A stretch of DNA of 64,000 nucleotides from Bryum argenteum (GCA_037043015.1 CM073329.1:3240648-3304647), one strand, 5' to 3'. Shown: positions 47,614-58,825, counted from the stretch's first letter. Numbers and translations are program-made. Notes: generated by a model from the letters alone, not told the origin.

Positions 47614-48132
47614 ATGGAACCATCTATGACAATGTTTCTACGTGAAAAGGTAGATTGTGAGGAAGAATATATACCACTTGAGCTTGAAAATGAGAAAGAA
47701 TGTTTAAATGACTTGAAACTTACACTGGAGAAACTAATTGAAGAAAATAGACTTGAGAAAGAAGTAAATAAAAAATTGGTGGAAGCTCTTGCAGACATGG
47801 AAACCAAAATCAAATTGGCAAACATTTTTGATGAAGCTTTGAAAAATAAGATGGAATTGATTAACTATACAACAATGTTTCATGAACATGAAATTTTAAA
47901 GTTGGAGTTGGGGATGGAGCAAAATACAAGACAACTTTCTATACTCGAGAAACTAGATAGCAATGAAAAGCATGTCGAAAAGTTAGGAACAAAGATTGAA
48001 GGACTTGTGAAAGACCAACAATTACAGAAAGGAGAAATTACAACAACTGAACAACAACTGGCTCGTATGTGTTGTTATTGTAGTAACCTTTGTAATAGTT
48101 CTTGTGTTGTGAATCTAAAAAATAAAAAATAA
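47614..48132 (+). CDS. Orphan coiled-coil protein
   Basis: A single 172-codon frame from ATG, with stop at 48130-48132. It is rich in Glu, Lys and Leu with heptad-like spacing from about residue 25 to 150 (for example LKLTLEKLIEENRLEKE, then VEKLGTKIEGLVKDQQL). It ends in a Cys-rich tail (MCCYCSNLCNSSC). I recognise no family. In a different frame the last 45 bases before 48112 encode a run of Val, Ile, Leu and Phe like a membrane anchor, so a one-base frameshift near 48068 may have replaced a tail anchor. The frame may belong to the same broad class as the coiled-coil tail-anchored genes at 58301 and 63733. It lies 19 bp before a transposon-like inverted repeat. Whether it is expressed is unknown. 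Confidence 0.5.
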   Translation: MEPSMTMFLREKVDCEEEYIPLELENEKECLNDLKLTLEKLIEENRLEKEVNKKLVEALADMETKIKLANIFDEALKNKMELINYTTMFHEHEILKLELGMEQNTRQLSILEKLDSNEKHVEKLGTKIEGLVKDQQLQKGEITTTEQQLARMCCYCSNLCNSSCVVNLKNKK

Positions 48133-48437
48133 ATATATGCTTATATATATGGTAGAGCAACCAAAAATAGCGCAGTGCCGAAAATGGAGCCCTAGTAATC
48201 TTCACTGTCACGTACATAGTAGCTTCTCCTTATAATAGTACCATGTACACTCTGCAAAGATTATAGGGTGTCACTTTAGGGCACCATTTTAGGAACACCT
48301 ATATTTCCATCTTTAAAAATTCATTACTCACTGTAGAAGAGTCGAAAAATGATGATTCCACTTGCTCTAGTTTTCTACTAATTTTCCCCATGCACAAAAA
48401 TTGCGCCATTATAGGACACCTTACCATACATACATAC

Positions 48438-48444
<7 letters not shown>

Positions 48445-48508
<64 letters not shown>
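48445..48508. repeat. (AT)n microsatellite
   Basis: About 32 AT units inside the inverted-repeat element. Confidence 0.95.
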
Positions 48509-48509
<1 letters not shown>

Positions 48510-48680
48510 TTATAATCTTACTATCAATAAAGATTACTTTGACACTTTGTTGTTTAACAATCAATGTATTTTTGACATTTTTAATTTAGCAGTCACATTT
48601 GTCTTTTCTCTGTGTCGTTTTTAAGGGTTTGGAGTACCAATCCCGTTCCTTTCTCAAAACCATAAACTTTTGGAACCTTT

Positions 48681-48752
48681 TATAGTTTAAATTCAATTTA
48701 AGCTCTAGTGCCAAACTACCGGTACTAGAGCTTAAATTGAATTTAAACTATA
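48681..48752. repeat. Perfect 29-bp inverted repeat with 14-nt loop
   Basis: 48681-48709 is the exact reverse complement of 48724-48752 (arm starts TATAGTTTAAATTCAATTTA). The loop is GCCAAACTACCGGT. It lies inside the larger inverted-repeat element. Confidence 0.9.
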
Positions 48753-49936
48753 CTCGCTCATACTACCGGTAATTAATTTTTCACATTGATGTGATTTATT
48801 TTTTCACATTAAAGAAAGCAATGTGTGCCTCCAATTCCTCAACTCTTTATACTATCCAACTATTCTTATTAAATTACTGTATGTCATAGCTATCACAATT
48901 ATGTTCGTGGAATGTGAAGCACCTTGTCACACTCAAGTTAAAGGTGAAATTTCTTGTCAGGGGGGTTTGAAACTCTTTCAACTCGAAGCAAAGTTCACCA
49001 CCTATACAGTCTAAGCACCTACAAGTTAAAAAATTGCACCTTCAACCAATTACAATTGAAAATTCCTCATAACTAGTAGACTTCTCCACCATAGTGTAAA
49101 CCAACACTTACTGATATTTACAGATAGATAGATAGAAACTCAAGTCCCTTTCTAAGGACTGATATCTACACAAAAAATCTACAAAGTTGGCCGTATTCAC
49201 AAACTATGGTAAGGTGTCCTATAATGGCGCAATTTTCAGCACAGAAAATCTAGAGGAATGTTGCCAGTGCAAGCAATTTTTGTGCATGTGGAAAATTAGT
49301 AGAAAACTAGAGCAAGTGGAATCATCATTTTTCGACTCTTCTACAGTAAGTAATGAATTTCTAAAGATGGAAATATAGGTGTTCCTAAAATGGTGCCCTA
49401 AAGTGACGCCCTATAATCTTTGCAGTGTGTACATGGTACTGTTGTATGGAGAAGCTATTATGTACGTGGCAGTGAAGATTACTAGGGCTCCATTTTCGGC
49501 ACTGCGCCATTTTGGGCTGCTCAACCATAAGCTTACACCAGTTTGACAAGACAAGGCAAAATCTCCCACTTTTGTTACACACTTTTGTTGCATGTCAGAA
49601 AGAGTGTGCGAACTTCATCACCCCAGCTTTTCAGTTCTCCCTTTCGATCGATACATCCAACGAAGGGAAAACCTGAGCCATCGATGTCTCCGCTCCGCTG
49701 CTGCAATCAAATCGAAGGTTCATGCAAAAATCCAAACAGAGGCATAAAAAAAAAGCACTTTTGAGCTCTGCAACTGAGCCGTTGACGTGTGGTTCTCACT
49801 CTTTTCCATTGGCCGAGCCATGCCCAATACTAATCTCACTAACCACAGACTTTGTTTTCTCTCATACTCCATCGTCGTCTTCTTCTTCTTGCTCCTCCGG
49901 CAGCTCCAGACCCCACCCTTTTCTTGTTTGATCGCC

Positions 49937-51126
49937 ATGGCCATGTTGTGTGCGGAGAGGGTGATTTGCAGTAGCTCTCTCAGCTATGGCTACTCTACCA
50001 ACAACAAGCTTGCTGTTGCTGGTGGTACGCCATCGTGTATGGTGAGCATGGTTGGGCGGAGGAATGTTCGGGTGGGGGAGAACAAGCTGAGAGTAGCGAG
50101 AAGGTCATCGTCTTTTTCGTGTCGAAGCTCCGTCAAACCGTTGTCTGATTCCAATGGCAATGTGGTGGAGTTTGAAACTGGTATGCCCATCATCTCTCTT
50201 GTTTCTTGAAAAGTTTTGGATAAGGCGATGGATGGTTGATAATCCATTGTGACCAGTTTCGAGACCATTTTTTGCTGGAATTTGTCTGCCTCGAACCGGA
50301 ATCTTGAAATAGAGGCGAGCTTTCTGGGCCGTTCACGGTTTTGGATAAGGTGGTGAAATTTCGTGGCTATGGATGTTCTCATCTTCAAGAACACATGGCG
50401 GCGGATAGTTCACTATGACGAGTTTTGATGCTCGGAGACGATGTTATTCTTCTTTGTCGATCTTCTGGAATGCAAGTATGCGGTGTCGGTGGAGATGTGG
50501 TTTTCTGACCTAGGAGTTTGTCTTTCAGAGGAGGAGTTCAATAAGATACTCAAGGAGGCCGGTGATAAGCTGGTGGTGGTTGATATTTCCACAAAGACAT
50601 GCGGGCCTTGCAAGATGATCTTCCCCAAGATTGTGGAGATGAGCCTCGAGTATCCCGATGCCGTCTTTTTGAAGATCAACGGCGACACCAACAACGACAC
50701 ACGGGTATGTCCACAGTACTGCACTTACTTAATCAAGCCAGAGAGTTTGCTTCTGTTCCTTGCATACTCACAACTTCCTCAAAGCACATCAGCACTTCCA
50801 ATACTAAGAAAATATCCCGCGTACAGCATAAAAAAAGAATGTGCCCTTGATCTCCAGAGCATGGACCACCCTAATTTTAGGTTTCAAGCGTGACATGATT
50901 CATCTTTCTTCAGAGTAATTACTCATGAGGGCCATCTATAACTTCGTGGGCTGTTTTCTGGGACTTTTGTGTGCTGCAGACGTTGATGCGGAAGTGGGGA
51001 GTGCGAGCAGTGCCCAGCTTTAAGTTCTACAAGAATGGCGAGAATGTGCACTCACACACAGGAGCCAAGGTGGAAGAACTCAAGACACGATTCGCCGAAC
51101 ATTATGGATCAACCATCAAAGTTTAA
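49937..51126 (+). CDS. Plastid-targeted thioredoxin (f/CDSP32-like)
   Basis: Three exons, 49937-50180, 50529-50704 and 50980-51126, in phase, 188 residues. The first exon is a Ser/Arg/Val-rich leader of about 70 residues typical of a chloroplast transit peptide. The thioredoxin fold follows: LVVVDISTKTCGPCKMIFPK with the redox CGPC site, DAVFLKINGD, then GVRAVPSFKFYKNG with the cis-proline. Such proteins reduce regulatory disulfides in stroma targets. The residue before CGPC is Thr rather than the usual Trp. The sequence also resembles the C-terminal domain of CDSP32, so the subfamily is left open. Upstream in-frame ATGs (from 49787) exist, but 49937 gives the cleaner transit peptide. Confidence 0.88.
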
Positions 51127-52579
51127 ATTCTTTCAATGAAACTCCATCGCCCAGGATTTCGTGTACAGGGCAAGCAAATCTGGAGTGGAGTGGAGTGGAG
51201 GTGGGAGATTTACCTTCTTAGATTGTATCAATTTGTCGAACTGACATTGTTTTGTTATACTGTAATTTTATCATGAAATGAGGAAGCTATCCATTTGTGT
51301 ATTCAAAAGCGTTTTGTTTTGACACCGTACTTGTGTGCTTGTGGAGCACTTGTTTAGCTCTTACACTTCTGAATCATCCAATCGCGCCTTTGTTGTTCTA
51401 ATCGATCTTATGTTGGGGTTCGTTAATTGTATAATCTTATAACTAGTTTTGGTTTTATTATGTATTATTTGATATTCAAAATTCTTGTGTGTCTGCCTAT
51501 CCTCCAAGTATTTCTTATATTAGACGGGGAGACAATGCATGAGTTCACTTCCTTTTATGCAATAATCCTAGCTAATTACGTACGACCATCTTCCTAGAGC
51601 TTGTTACAATGTTGGCTTTGGTGAGCTCCCTCTCAAATGCCTTTCAAGCCTCACATTGTCCCCATTGTATGGTAAAAGAAGTTTTGTGCTCATCATTGTT
51701 TGGATTTTCTCTACCAAGTCCTTTGTTGCTTGTGCTACATTGTGGTTACACACCTCCATGTTGAAAAAGGGTTGTCTGTGAAAGCAAGTAGGCACGAAAG
51801 TAACAAGGAGGTTTTGCAAATAGTATTCGGTGCACAACCGTGTTTCACAAGGGCATCAATGTACCTACTAAACAAGCTTTTTAGAGGATTCAATGAGAGA
51901 TCAATTGAGAATGTTTGAAAAAAACTTAACACGGGTAAAGTCATTGTCCTATCTCAATTCAAGTTCTCACACATTGATATGCAACTTGAAGATAGGATTT
52001 GTTGTCACAAATTGTCATGATAGAGAGGGCATAAACATCAAGAAAAGGTCAATCATACACTCTATTCTGTCTATGCAACATGCAATGTTCTACATCCTAT
52101 GTACACCATTCCCGACTCGCAACATGCAATGTTCTACATCCTATATACGCCATTACTGATTGTTTGTGTGTACATTTTGGAGGAAGATTTATTTCACAAA
52201 GTTATTGTATATGAGCAAATATTATCAATAGGGTGTTACAAAATTTTCACCTTAAATTTATGAATGAAGCATTGCCTTTAGATGAAGCATTGTCCTTTAC
52301 GAAATTACTGTATGACTCCTAGAATGTACCGCGGATGTACATTCGAACAAAGTCGGATGACTCCTTACCAGAACTTTCAATTGGATAAGGGTTTAACCGG
52401 CGTTCAGGGGTTTTGCATTCACCAGAGTTCTAGATAGGCCTGCTACCTCCTTCATCCTGCATGTTTTCGATCACCCTCTTGTTGTTGCTAGAATTCAAGC
52501 TTCTCGAATGGTGAGGGGTTTTCTGTGAGGGATTAGTGGAGGAATCTGGTATTAGAGGCATTTTCGTAGTATAGTAGCG
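51127..52579. other. Spacer between thioredoxin and PORR genes
   Basis: The first part is the likely 3' UTR. A 44-bp tandem duplication (CAACATGCAATGTTCTACAT...) lies at 52076-52155. No further gene is supported. The frames at 51604-51944 on both strands lack domains. Confidence 0.45.
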
Positions 52580-53989
52580 ATGGCGTTACAAGCCTCCATA
52601 GCCAGCAGGCTAGCACTCCCACTCACAAAACCGTCAACAAATTCCCTTGTAGCAACCCGCCAATCCTTTCTCGGAAGTACCCACACCCTCAAATGCTCAA
52701 ATTTCGCCCCAATTCGCACCACCAAGCGGTTAGTGACAACAGCCGTGATCAAGCGCAAGAAAGACTACAAGCTCGACTCCGTAATCCAGCGCGAGAAGAA
52801 GCTAAAGCGCGTGTTGAAGATCAAGGAGATTTTGGTCAAGCAACCGGGACAGGTAATGTCGTTACGCGACCTCGGAAAGCATCGCAAGCCTTTAGGGTTA
52901 ACAGGAAAGAAGCGAGTAGTAGCGTTGCTCAACAGATTTCCAGCCGTTTTTGAAGTGTTCGAGGAAGGGTTTAATACCAAGTACTTTCGGTTCACGCCCC
53001 AAGCGAAGAAGCAGTACAAAGAAGAGCTCAGACTTCACAAGGAGATGGAGGAAGTGGCAGTCAGAAGACTTCGGAAGCTCCTCATGATGTCAATTGATCG
53101 CTCCATTGCCATTCAAAAGATTAAGCACATTCGGCGTGAGTTAGGGTTACCAGATGATTTCTCGACTTCCGATTTCTTTTCCAGATATCAGCAATACTTT
53201 AAGCTTGGTACTTGTAGTCTCGGTCCGCTCCTTATTCTGAACGAATGGGATCCTGCTCTTGCTGTTACTGCCCTTGAGCAAGCTGCGATTGATAAAGCGA
53301 AAGCTCGACAGGAGCTCGAAGAGGATTTAGCCAGGAGTTTAGGAGAGGAAGAAATTGAGGAGGAGGAGTCTGTGCTTGCTCGTACTCCACGCTTCAATAA
53401 GAAGAATCTCAACTTGCCGAAAGGGCAACAAATCAAAAAGAAGGATCGAGAGAAGCTGTTGCGGTTTCAAGAGGTTCCAGGCATCTCCCCTTACGGTGAC
53501 AAATCTGACTTGAATCCGAGCTCTCAAGAAGCTGAGAAAGCTGTGGTGTTGGTAGTTCACGAGTTGCTAAGCTTGACGTTGGAGAAGAAGATACTTGTGG
53601 ATCATCTTACTCATTTTCGGAGAGACTTCAAATTCTCGCAAAGGATTAGGTCGGTGCTTATCAGACATCCCGAGTACTTTTATGTGAGTCTGAAGGGGCT
53701 TCGTGATAGTGTGTTTCTTCGGGAAGCTTATGATGATGCTGAGCTTAAAGAGAAGGATCCGATGGTGCTCTTGAAGGAGCGTATGGCTGAGCTCGTTGCT
53801 CAAATTAGGATGGACGAGAGGCTGGACGAGGACAGTGACGATGACGATGAAGACGAAGATGGTGAGGAGGGTGATGAGGACGATGATGATTGGGACGAGG
53901 ATGACGAAGAAGTGAACACGGTTCCCAAATTGCCTCCACATTTGCAGCATTTGCAGAGAGTGAGCACTGGCCCTAAGGAAATTTGGTAA
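52580..53989 (+). CDS. PORR-domain organellar RNA-binding protein (WTF1-like)
   Basis: An intronless frame of 469 residues, as is common for PORR genes. An N-terminal Ser/Thr/Arg-rich presequence of about 55 residues suggests plastid or mitochondrial import. The PORR domain runs from about residue 58 to 395: KDYKLDSVIQREKKLKRVLK, MSLRDLG, RVVALLNRFPAVFEVFEEG, LRKLLMMSIDRSIAIQKI, HELLSLTLEKKILVDHL and LIRHPEYFYVSLKGLRDSVFLREAY. The tail is strongly acidic (Asp/Glu run at about 420-448), as in some WTF1-type proteins. Characterised PORR proteins bind group II introns and promote their splicing in plastids (WTF1) or mitochondria (WTF9). The target here is unknown. The start at 52580 is the first ATG after a short leader. 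Confidence 0.92.
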   Translation: MALQASIASRLALPLTKPSTNSLVATRQSFLGSTHTLKCSNFAPIRTTKRLVTTAVIKRKKDYKLDSVIQREKKLKRVLKIKEILVKQPGQVMSLRDLGKHRKPLGLTGKKRVVALLNRFPAVFEVFEEGFNTKYFRFTPQAKKQYKEELRLHKEMEEVAVRRLRKLLMMSIDRSIAIQKIKHIRRELGLPDDFSTSDFFSRYQQYFKLGTCSLGPLLILNEWDPALAVTALEQAAIDKAKARQELEEDLARSLGEEEIEEEESVLARTPRFNKKNLNLPKGQQIKKKDREKLLRFQEVPGISPYGDKSDLNPSSQEAEKAVVLVVHELLSLTLEKKILVDHLTHFRRDFKFSQRIRSVLIRHPEYFYVSLKGLRDSVFLREAYDDAELKEKDPMVLLKERMAELVAQIRMDERLDEDSDDDDEDEDGEEGDEDDDDWDEDDEEVNTVPKLPPHLQHLQRVSTGPKEIW

Positions 53990-54568
53990 GCAGTTTAGCG
54001 TAGCTCACCACTCTTATTACGGTGATACCTGGAGTTAACTCCAGATGTTTCAGAAGTTGATAGAAAATGCGAGCATTTCTGCTTGCAGAGGTTCGATATG
54101 TACATTAGCCTGAGATGAAGTATAACACGGCATTTTTTCTTGGCATTCTTAGTCCAGCTCCATTATGTTTGTATCTTTTCGTTCATATGCGATTGGAGCA
54201 CTAGCTTGTGATAAATTCAGCCATGGCCATATGCTAGGATGCTCTATCATTGCACATTACTATTGAGGATAGGCAGTTTCGTAGCTCATGTGAGGACATT
54301 GAATGCACTCATTGTGGTGGTAAATGCAATTGTTTTCTGTCAACCTGCTATTTGGGAGCTTTTGAGTGGCAGCTCAAGTACAGCTAAGTTTGTTGCTAAA
54401 CTCTAGTGTACCTAGCAATTGTACATCATCCTTGTGGCGTGTACTTCTGCTCATGTGAAGAACATGCACCTACCCAATTGTACGTGCTACTCATAATCTT
54501 TGTGTCAAGCAAGGCCAGTTCCCCAGACTATAGTTCAATTTGCAGAGCCCACTTTTGCAAGAGTGGCG
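53990..54568. other. 3' flank of PORR gene and upstream region of the glycine-rich gene
   Basis: No gene supported. It contains the probable PORR 3' UTR and the promoter or leader of the next gene. Confidence 0.4.
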
Positions 54569-57147
54569 ATGGCGACCTGTCAAAGTCGGTTTCTGGCACT
54601 TCTCGTGTTGGCAATTAGCTACTTCTTGGCTGCAGATGGAGCTCGACATCGAAGCTTGGTGGAGATGGAGCCAGAGGCTCGAGAAGACGTGGGCGTTGTT
54701 GTAAGTGCACTGATGGAGCGGCGCCTCAACGAAAACACCCTTCAAGGAGAGGTCGGGAAACTTGTGCATAGCCTCATTCTCTGCTTTTCCTTTTCTAAGT
54801 GCAGATTCATTTCTGGAAGTTGTCGCCCCTTTTCGAGTAGTTTGAAATTCATATTCATGATTTATCATCGATTATCTCCTTATTTTGTAACTGATTCATC
54901 TCTTTTCTGAGAAGTATTATAAACTTGAATGTTGTGGCTTGAATGTACTCACCACTTTCGATCCTCTCATCTCATAGATTGCCTCCCAAACCAGTGAAGG
55001 CTTTTTATGACAGAAGGCTTCATGTTATTGCAGGGGTCTCATGAGTCAGAGCCATCCAGTATTAGAAACATTGAAGAAGTAGTTTGAATGTATTCACCAC
55101 TTTTTGCTCGTGATTCAGAGGTATCTGCTGCGAAGCATTAGAAACTTGAAGTTTTAGTTTGAATGTATTCACCACTTTTGCTCCTCTTATCATTGCAATG
55201 GTAGAAGCATAGCTTGCCTCCTCAAAGTATTGGTGCACTGCTGAAGGCTTCATGTTTTGACCATGTCATAGCAACGTTAGAAGCATAGCTTGCCTCGCAT
55301 GCATGTGAAAGAATGCTTTTTATGTAATTGCCAGAGTTCAACAACGTCCCATGAATGAACAATTGTTTGGTTCGAGTGCAGGTGACGGCGTTGACAGGCA
55401 AGGCTCGCGGCAGTCACCGGCCATGTCCTGGTCGGGGTGGGAATGGGCAACCGGGAGGACGCGGGGGTGGAGGTAGAGGAGGCAATGGAGGTGGCTGTGG
55501 AGGTGGCCGAGGCGGTCGTGGCGGCAGTGGAGGAGGAGGCGGTGGTGATGGTGGAGGTGGCGGGGATGGAGGAGGCGGTGGTGGTGGTGGAGGTATACTA
55601 TGACATTTTACTTGAGTCACCTTGTTCAATGTATTGGAACATATGCTTTTGAAAGTATGTTTTGTTAATGAGATGTTTGTATTAGCAATATTCTTGTTTT
55701 CTTTGGGTTGTTTTAACAATGTCAGTGTTGTTGTTGGATTTACTAGTGGAGTAGTGTTTAGTTTTCACCAAGCTGAAGTGATTCATTTCATTAGGATTTG
55801 ATGGAATAAGACATTTTTGGTGGAGACCTTGGTGGAAACTGCACAATTTTTCATTGATGATTGTAAAGGAGAGAATTTTGTCTTGATAAGAACGAAGTGG
55901 TAATGAGTTGTGTAGATTGTGGGGTTTAAGTAGCTTAGAATTTGCCTCTCTTCATATAATGACATACTGCAGACCATTAGTGAGTTTTTAGTATTGCTTC
56001 GAGGACATTGTAACAATAGTTTTAGACTGATATCATGTTTATACAGGAGGAGGAGGAGGTGGCGGCGGTGGCGGTGGGGGAGGTGGAGATGATGATGGAG
56101 GAGATGCTATCAAGAAAGCCGTAATGCATGTTGGAAGGGAGAAAGTACCTCTTGATGACAAGGATATAAAAGGCAAACAATTTGTACAAGTTGGTCTTTC
56201 TAATAGCTCGTTGTCAAATGCACAAGGTTCATTGGTGAAACCGAATGATGATGGTGAAGATCATTCCCTTTTGTACTTACAATTTTGAAAAATATTCTGG
56301 TATTTTTTATGTTTCATGACTATTTTTTATATTACAAATCTTAGAATTGTACGCGTTCTATGTGTCATTTTATTGATGCTTCCAATTAAATTTGAAGTGA
56401 AAAACCTTCTTGTTGTTTTAGTGAAATTTGTACTCTTAAGACCTTTTGTTTTAGAACTTGTTTTATGATTATTTTCATGAATCTAAAATTGGTTCTATGA
56501 ATGATAATTATGACGATTGGGATGTAGAATATGAAGACAATCAAAATGGAAATGGGAGGAGAGAGGACTTTCCAAAACGTGGTGACAATCAAAATGGGGA
56601 CGAAGATGATAATGGAAGTGGCGATGACCATAAAGGAGGTGGAGATGATGATCGTCCAACAGATGCACCTAATGGTAATGGTAGATGGGACAATGGTCCT
56701 AGGGGTGGAGGTGGACCGTGGGGAGGGGATCCCCATGGTCCCGGTGGTGGGTCTTGGAATGGTGGTCCGTATGGTGGTGGTCGAGGACCATGGGATGGAG
56801 GTCCACGTGGGCCGGGCGGCGGACAGTGGGATGGAGGTCCTCATGGACCAGGCGGTGGACCATGGGGAGGAGATCCTCATGGACCTGGTGGTTCTTATAA
56901 TCCTCCATCGGGAGGAGGCGGTGGAGGAGGTGGTGGAGGAGGTGGTGGTGGAGGTGGAGGCGGTGGAGGAGGCGGAGGTGGAGGTGGCGGTGGTGGAGGA
57001 GGAGGTGGTGGAGGCGGAGGTGGAAGAAAAAGAGGGGGTGGTGGAGGAGGTGGTGGTGGTGGTGGAAATAGTGGAATCTGCATAGGATTTTGTCCAGGTG
57101 TAGGAAGTGGAGGTGGTGGAGGAGGTGGGGGTGGTGGACATAAGTAG
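54569..57147 (+). CDS. Secreted glycine-rich protein (cell-wall GRP-like)
   Basis: Exon 1 (54569-54751) starts with a clear signal peptide (LALLVLAISYFLAADGA, cleavage near residue 25). Exon 2 (55382-55592) and exon 3 (from 56047) are in phase and encode Gly runs. The frame can either stop at 56286-56288 or be spliced again to a frame beginning near 56455. That last frame encodes an acidic Asn/Asp/Gly segment, then PHGPGGGPWGGDP-type repeats, a long poly-Gly block (about 56908-57070) and a short C-terminal part with ICIGFCPG. The first donor (GAG|GTCGGG) is weak. The 3' end could be a second gene. Secreted glycine-rich proteins are usually structural wall proteins, but no binding motif supports a specific role. 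Confidence 0.55.
54938..55190. repeat. Short repeats inside the first intron of the glycine-rich gene
   Basis: Three copies of TTGAATGTAYTCACCACTTT stand near 54939, 55084 and 55158. Two copies of GTTAGAAGCATAGCTTGCCTC-like sequence stand at about 55200 and 55274. Small local duplications. Confidence 0.6.
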
Positions 57148-58300
57148 AATCGTAAATTTCTTCATAAAATATAAAGATTGAAACACCTAAAACTTACTAA
57201 TGTCGAAATGGTTTATCTCCTAAAAGTTTCAGGGTTTTTTTGGTTGGAGAACATTTCTACTTTTGTAATTTCACTCATGTGATTTTTTCTTTTGTCGTTT
57301 CATTCATGTGATTGAAGTTGATCCGCTTATCTGAAATGTTCAATCTTGTAATAAGTTTATCGTAAATGATGTGAAAAAAGTTTTGAGTATTGAAGCTACT
57401 TAGATTGTTCAATTGAACCATCTTGATTTTATCTTTGAGTGAAATTACTATCAAGAAAATTTTTATGCAATGAAAAACCTTCAAGTAGAGAGGTGTTAAT
57501 CTTCATTTAGAAACACCCTTCCACTAGAAAAATTATGAAAAATTTTCTAAGCCCCTCTAATAACTTTGTAATGGAAAATACTACCTTGAAAGTAGAACAA
57601 CAAAGGGGCCCAATACTAGGCTTCTTGCACTAAAATAAATACTAAATTTTCATGAGATTTTGGGATGTGCCGAGATTTCTACTACAAAAATTAGATTCAC
57701 TCTGGAGTCAAAACTAAAGAAATAAAGTTGAAATTCAACAATGGATGATGGATGTAAGGCTTTTCAGGAACCATGTATTTTATGGTTTTTCTAGCATATA
57801 AACATTATTACAAATCCAATAAAACTTAATCCCAAGCACAAAGTGACCAACTAGGAGGTTATTGAACTTCATCCTGAAATCATACATTTGCTGAAAAATC
57901 AGAATAATGAAAATAAAATCTTTATTCAGATATTTGGCTTACAATAATAAAGCATTATTATAAGAAAAAGTGCCCTTTACTACTTGCTGATATTGATTGA
58001 AACAACTACATTGCATGAAGTTTTTCTTCTTCTTTTCTTTTCTTTTCTTTTCTCTTTCTTTTTTTTTTTTTTTTTTTTTTTTTTGTGCATGCTCTATTTC
58101 TTTGAAATTTGTATATCAAATTTTGATGAATCTACATATTATAAAATATTACAAGAACTAGAGTGGATTACATATTGAATCCAACAAAATTGGACGGGGA
58201 CAAACTTTGGATGAAGAAGTTATGGATCTTCATGGAGGTATAGCTTGTCATTCAAAATGTCAAATTTTGATGTTTGACCCGTTTGGGCCTTAGATAACTT
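57148..58300. repeat. Spacer including dispersed repeat copy 3 (57765-58260)
   Basis: 57765-58260 resembles 5372-5745, 30896-31215 and 63300-63700. It includes 'ttacaaatccaataaaactt' and 'gaagaagttatggatcttca'. A 26-base T tract lies at 58059-58084. The part before 57765 shows nothing recognisable. Confidence 0.5.
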
Positions 58301-58825
58301 TTACATAAATATGTGAACGATAAATAGTATAACTACAAATCCTATACCAAGAAATAGAGTAACATTGAATTTTTGTAATCTTATCATCTCAAATTGTAAC
58401 CTCGCGAGATGACTAGTCATGGTTTCCACCTCTCCATCCAAACTTGCAACCCTTTCTTGCAAAGCACCAATATTCTTTTTGTTCAACTTATTATTTGCGA
58501 GCAATGTTTTCACGTCATATTGTAACTCATCTACACTATGTTGCTCAATTTCAAGCTCGTGTGCCATTTTTGCAACTTTGAGATAGAGATGTTCTCCATA
58601 CTGTTCTCCATACTGTTCTCCATACTGTTCTTCTTCTTCTACTTCTTCTCCATCGTATTTCTGCATTACAACTTCTTTTGCCATACTCTTTGGATCACTC
58701 TCTTCATGATAGGATTGCTCGGTATTCAACTCGGGTTCCTTCTTCAACTCCATTTGTAAACCTGGCGTGGTGAAAATCTCCGAAGTATCACTTGTTTCAC
58801 AGGGCATAGCCATAACAACCTTCAT
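58301..58825 (-). CDS. Orphan coiled-coil, tail-anchored protein (copy 1)
   Basis: A frame of 174 residues from ATG at 58825 to TGA at 58301. An acidic N-terminal half contains three tandem EQYG units. A coiled-coil segment follows at about 75-150 (LEIEQHSVDELQYDVKTLL, then NIGALQERVASLDGEVETM). The last 20 residues are a hydrophobic segment (LFLGIGFVVILFIVHIFM), as in tail-anchored membrane proteins. I recognise no family. A second copy lies at 63733-64000 with about 70% identical residues by eye, the differences being mostly conservative. That argues the frame is or was under selection. An upstream exon cannot be excluded. Confidence 0.6.
   Translation of the reverse strand: MKVVMAMPCETSDTSEIFTTPGLQMELKKEPELNTEQSYHEESDPKSMAKEVVMQKYDGEEVEEEEQYGEQYGEQYGEHLYLKVAKMAHELEIEQHSVDELQYDVKTLLANNKLNKKNIGALQERVASLDGEVETMTSHLARLQFEMIRLQKFNVTLFLGIGFVVILFIVHIFM

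Larger units (their letters stand above)
48151..49526. mobile_element. 1.38-kb element with 275-330-bp inverted arms
   Basis: The left arm (48151-48423) and right arm (49202-49526) are inverted copies, beginning GGTAGAGCAACCAAAAATAG and (complement) GGTTGAGCAGCCCAAAATGG, both followed by CGCAGTGCCGAAAATGG. The interior holds an (AT)n tract and a perfect 29-bp-arm hairpin and has no coding capacity. The frames at 49187-49378 (+), 49385-49582 (-) and 49411-49593 (-) fall mostly in the right arm. The element ends 410 bp upstream of the thioredoxin start codon. Confidence 0.8.

Noticed and set aside
53567..53950. Minus-strand 127-codon frame with hydrophobic stretch
   Set aside because: Antisense of the acidic tail of the PORR gene (GAN codons read as Val, Ile and Leu codons).
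56895..57083. Proline-rich frame on the minus strand (also 55414-55719)
   Set aside because: It is the complement of GGN arrays in the glycine-rich gene. Composition alone creates it.
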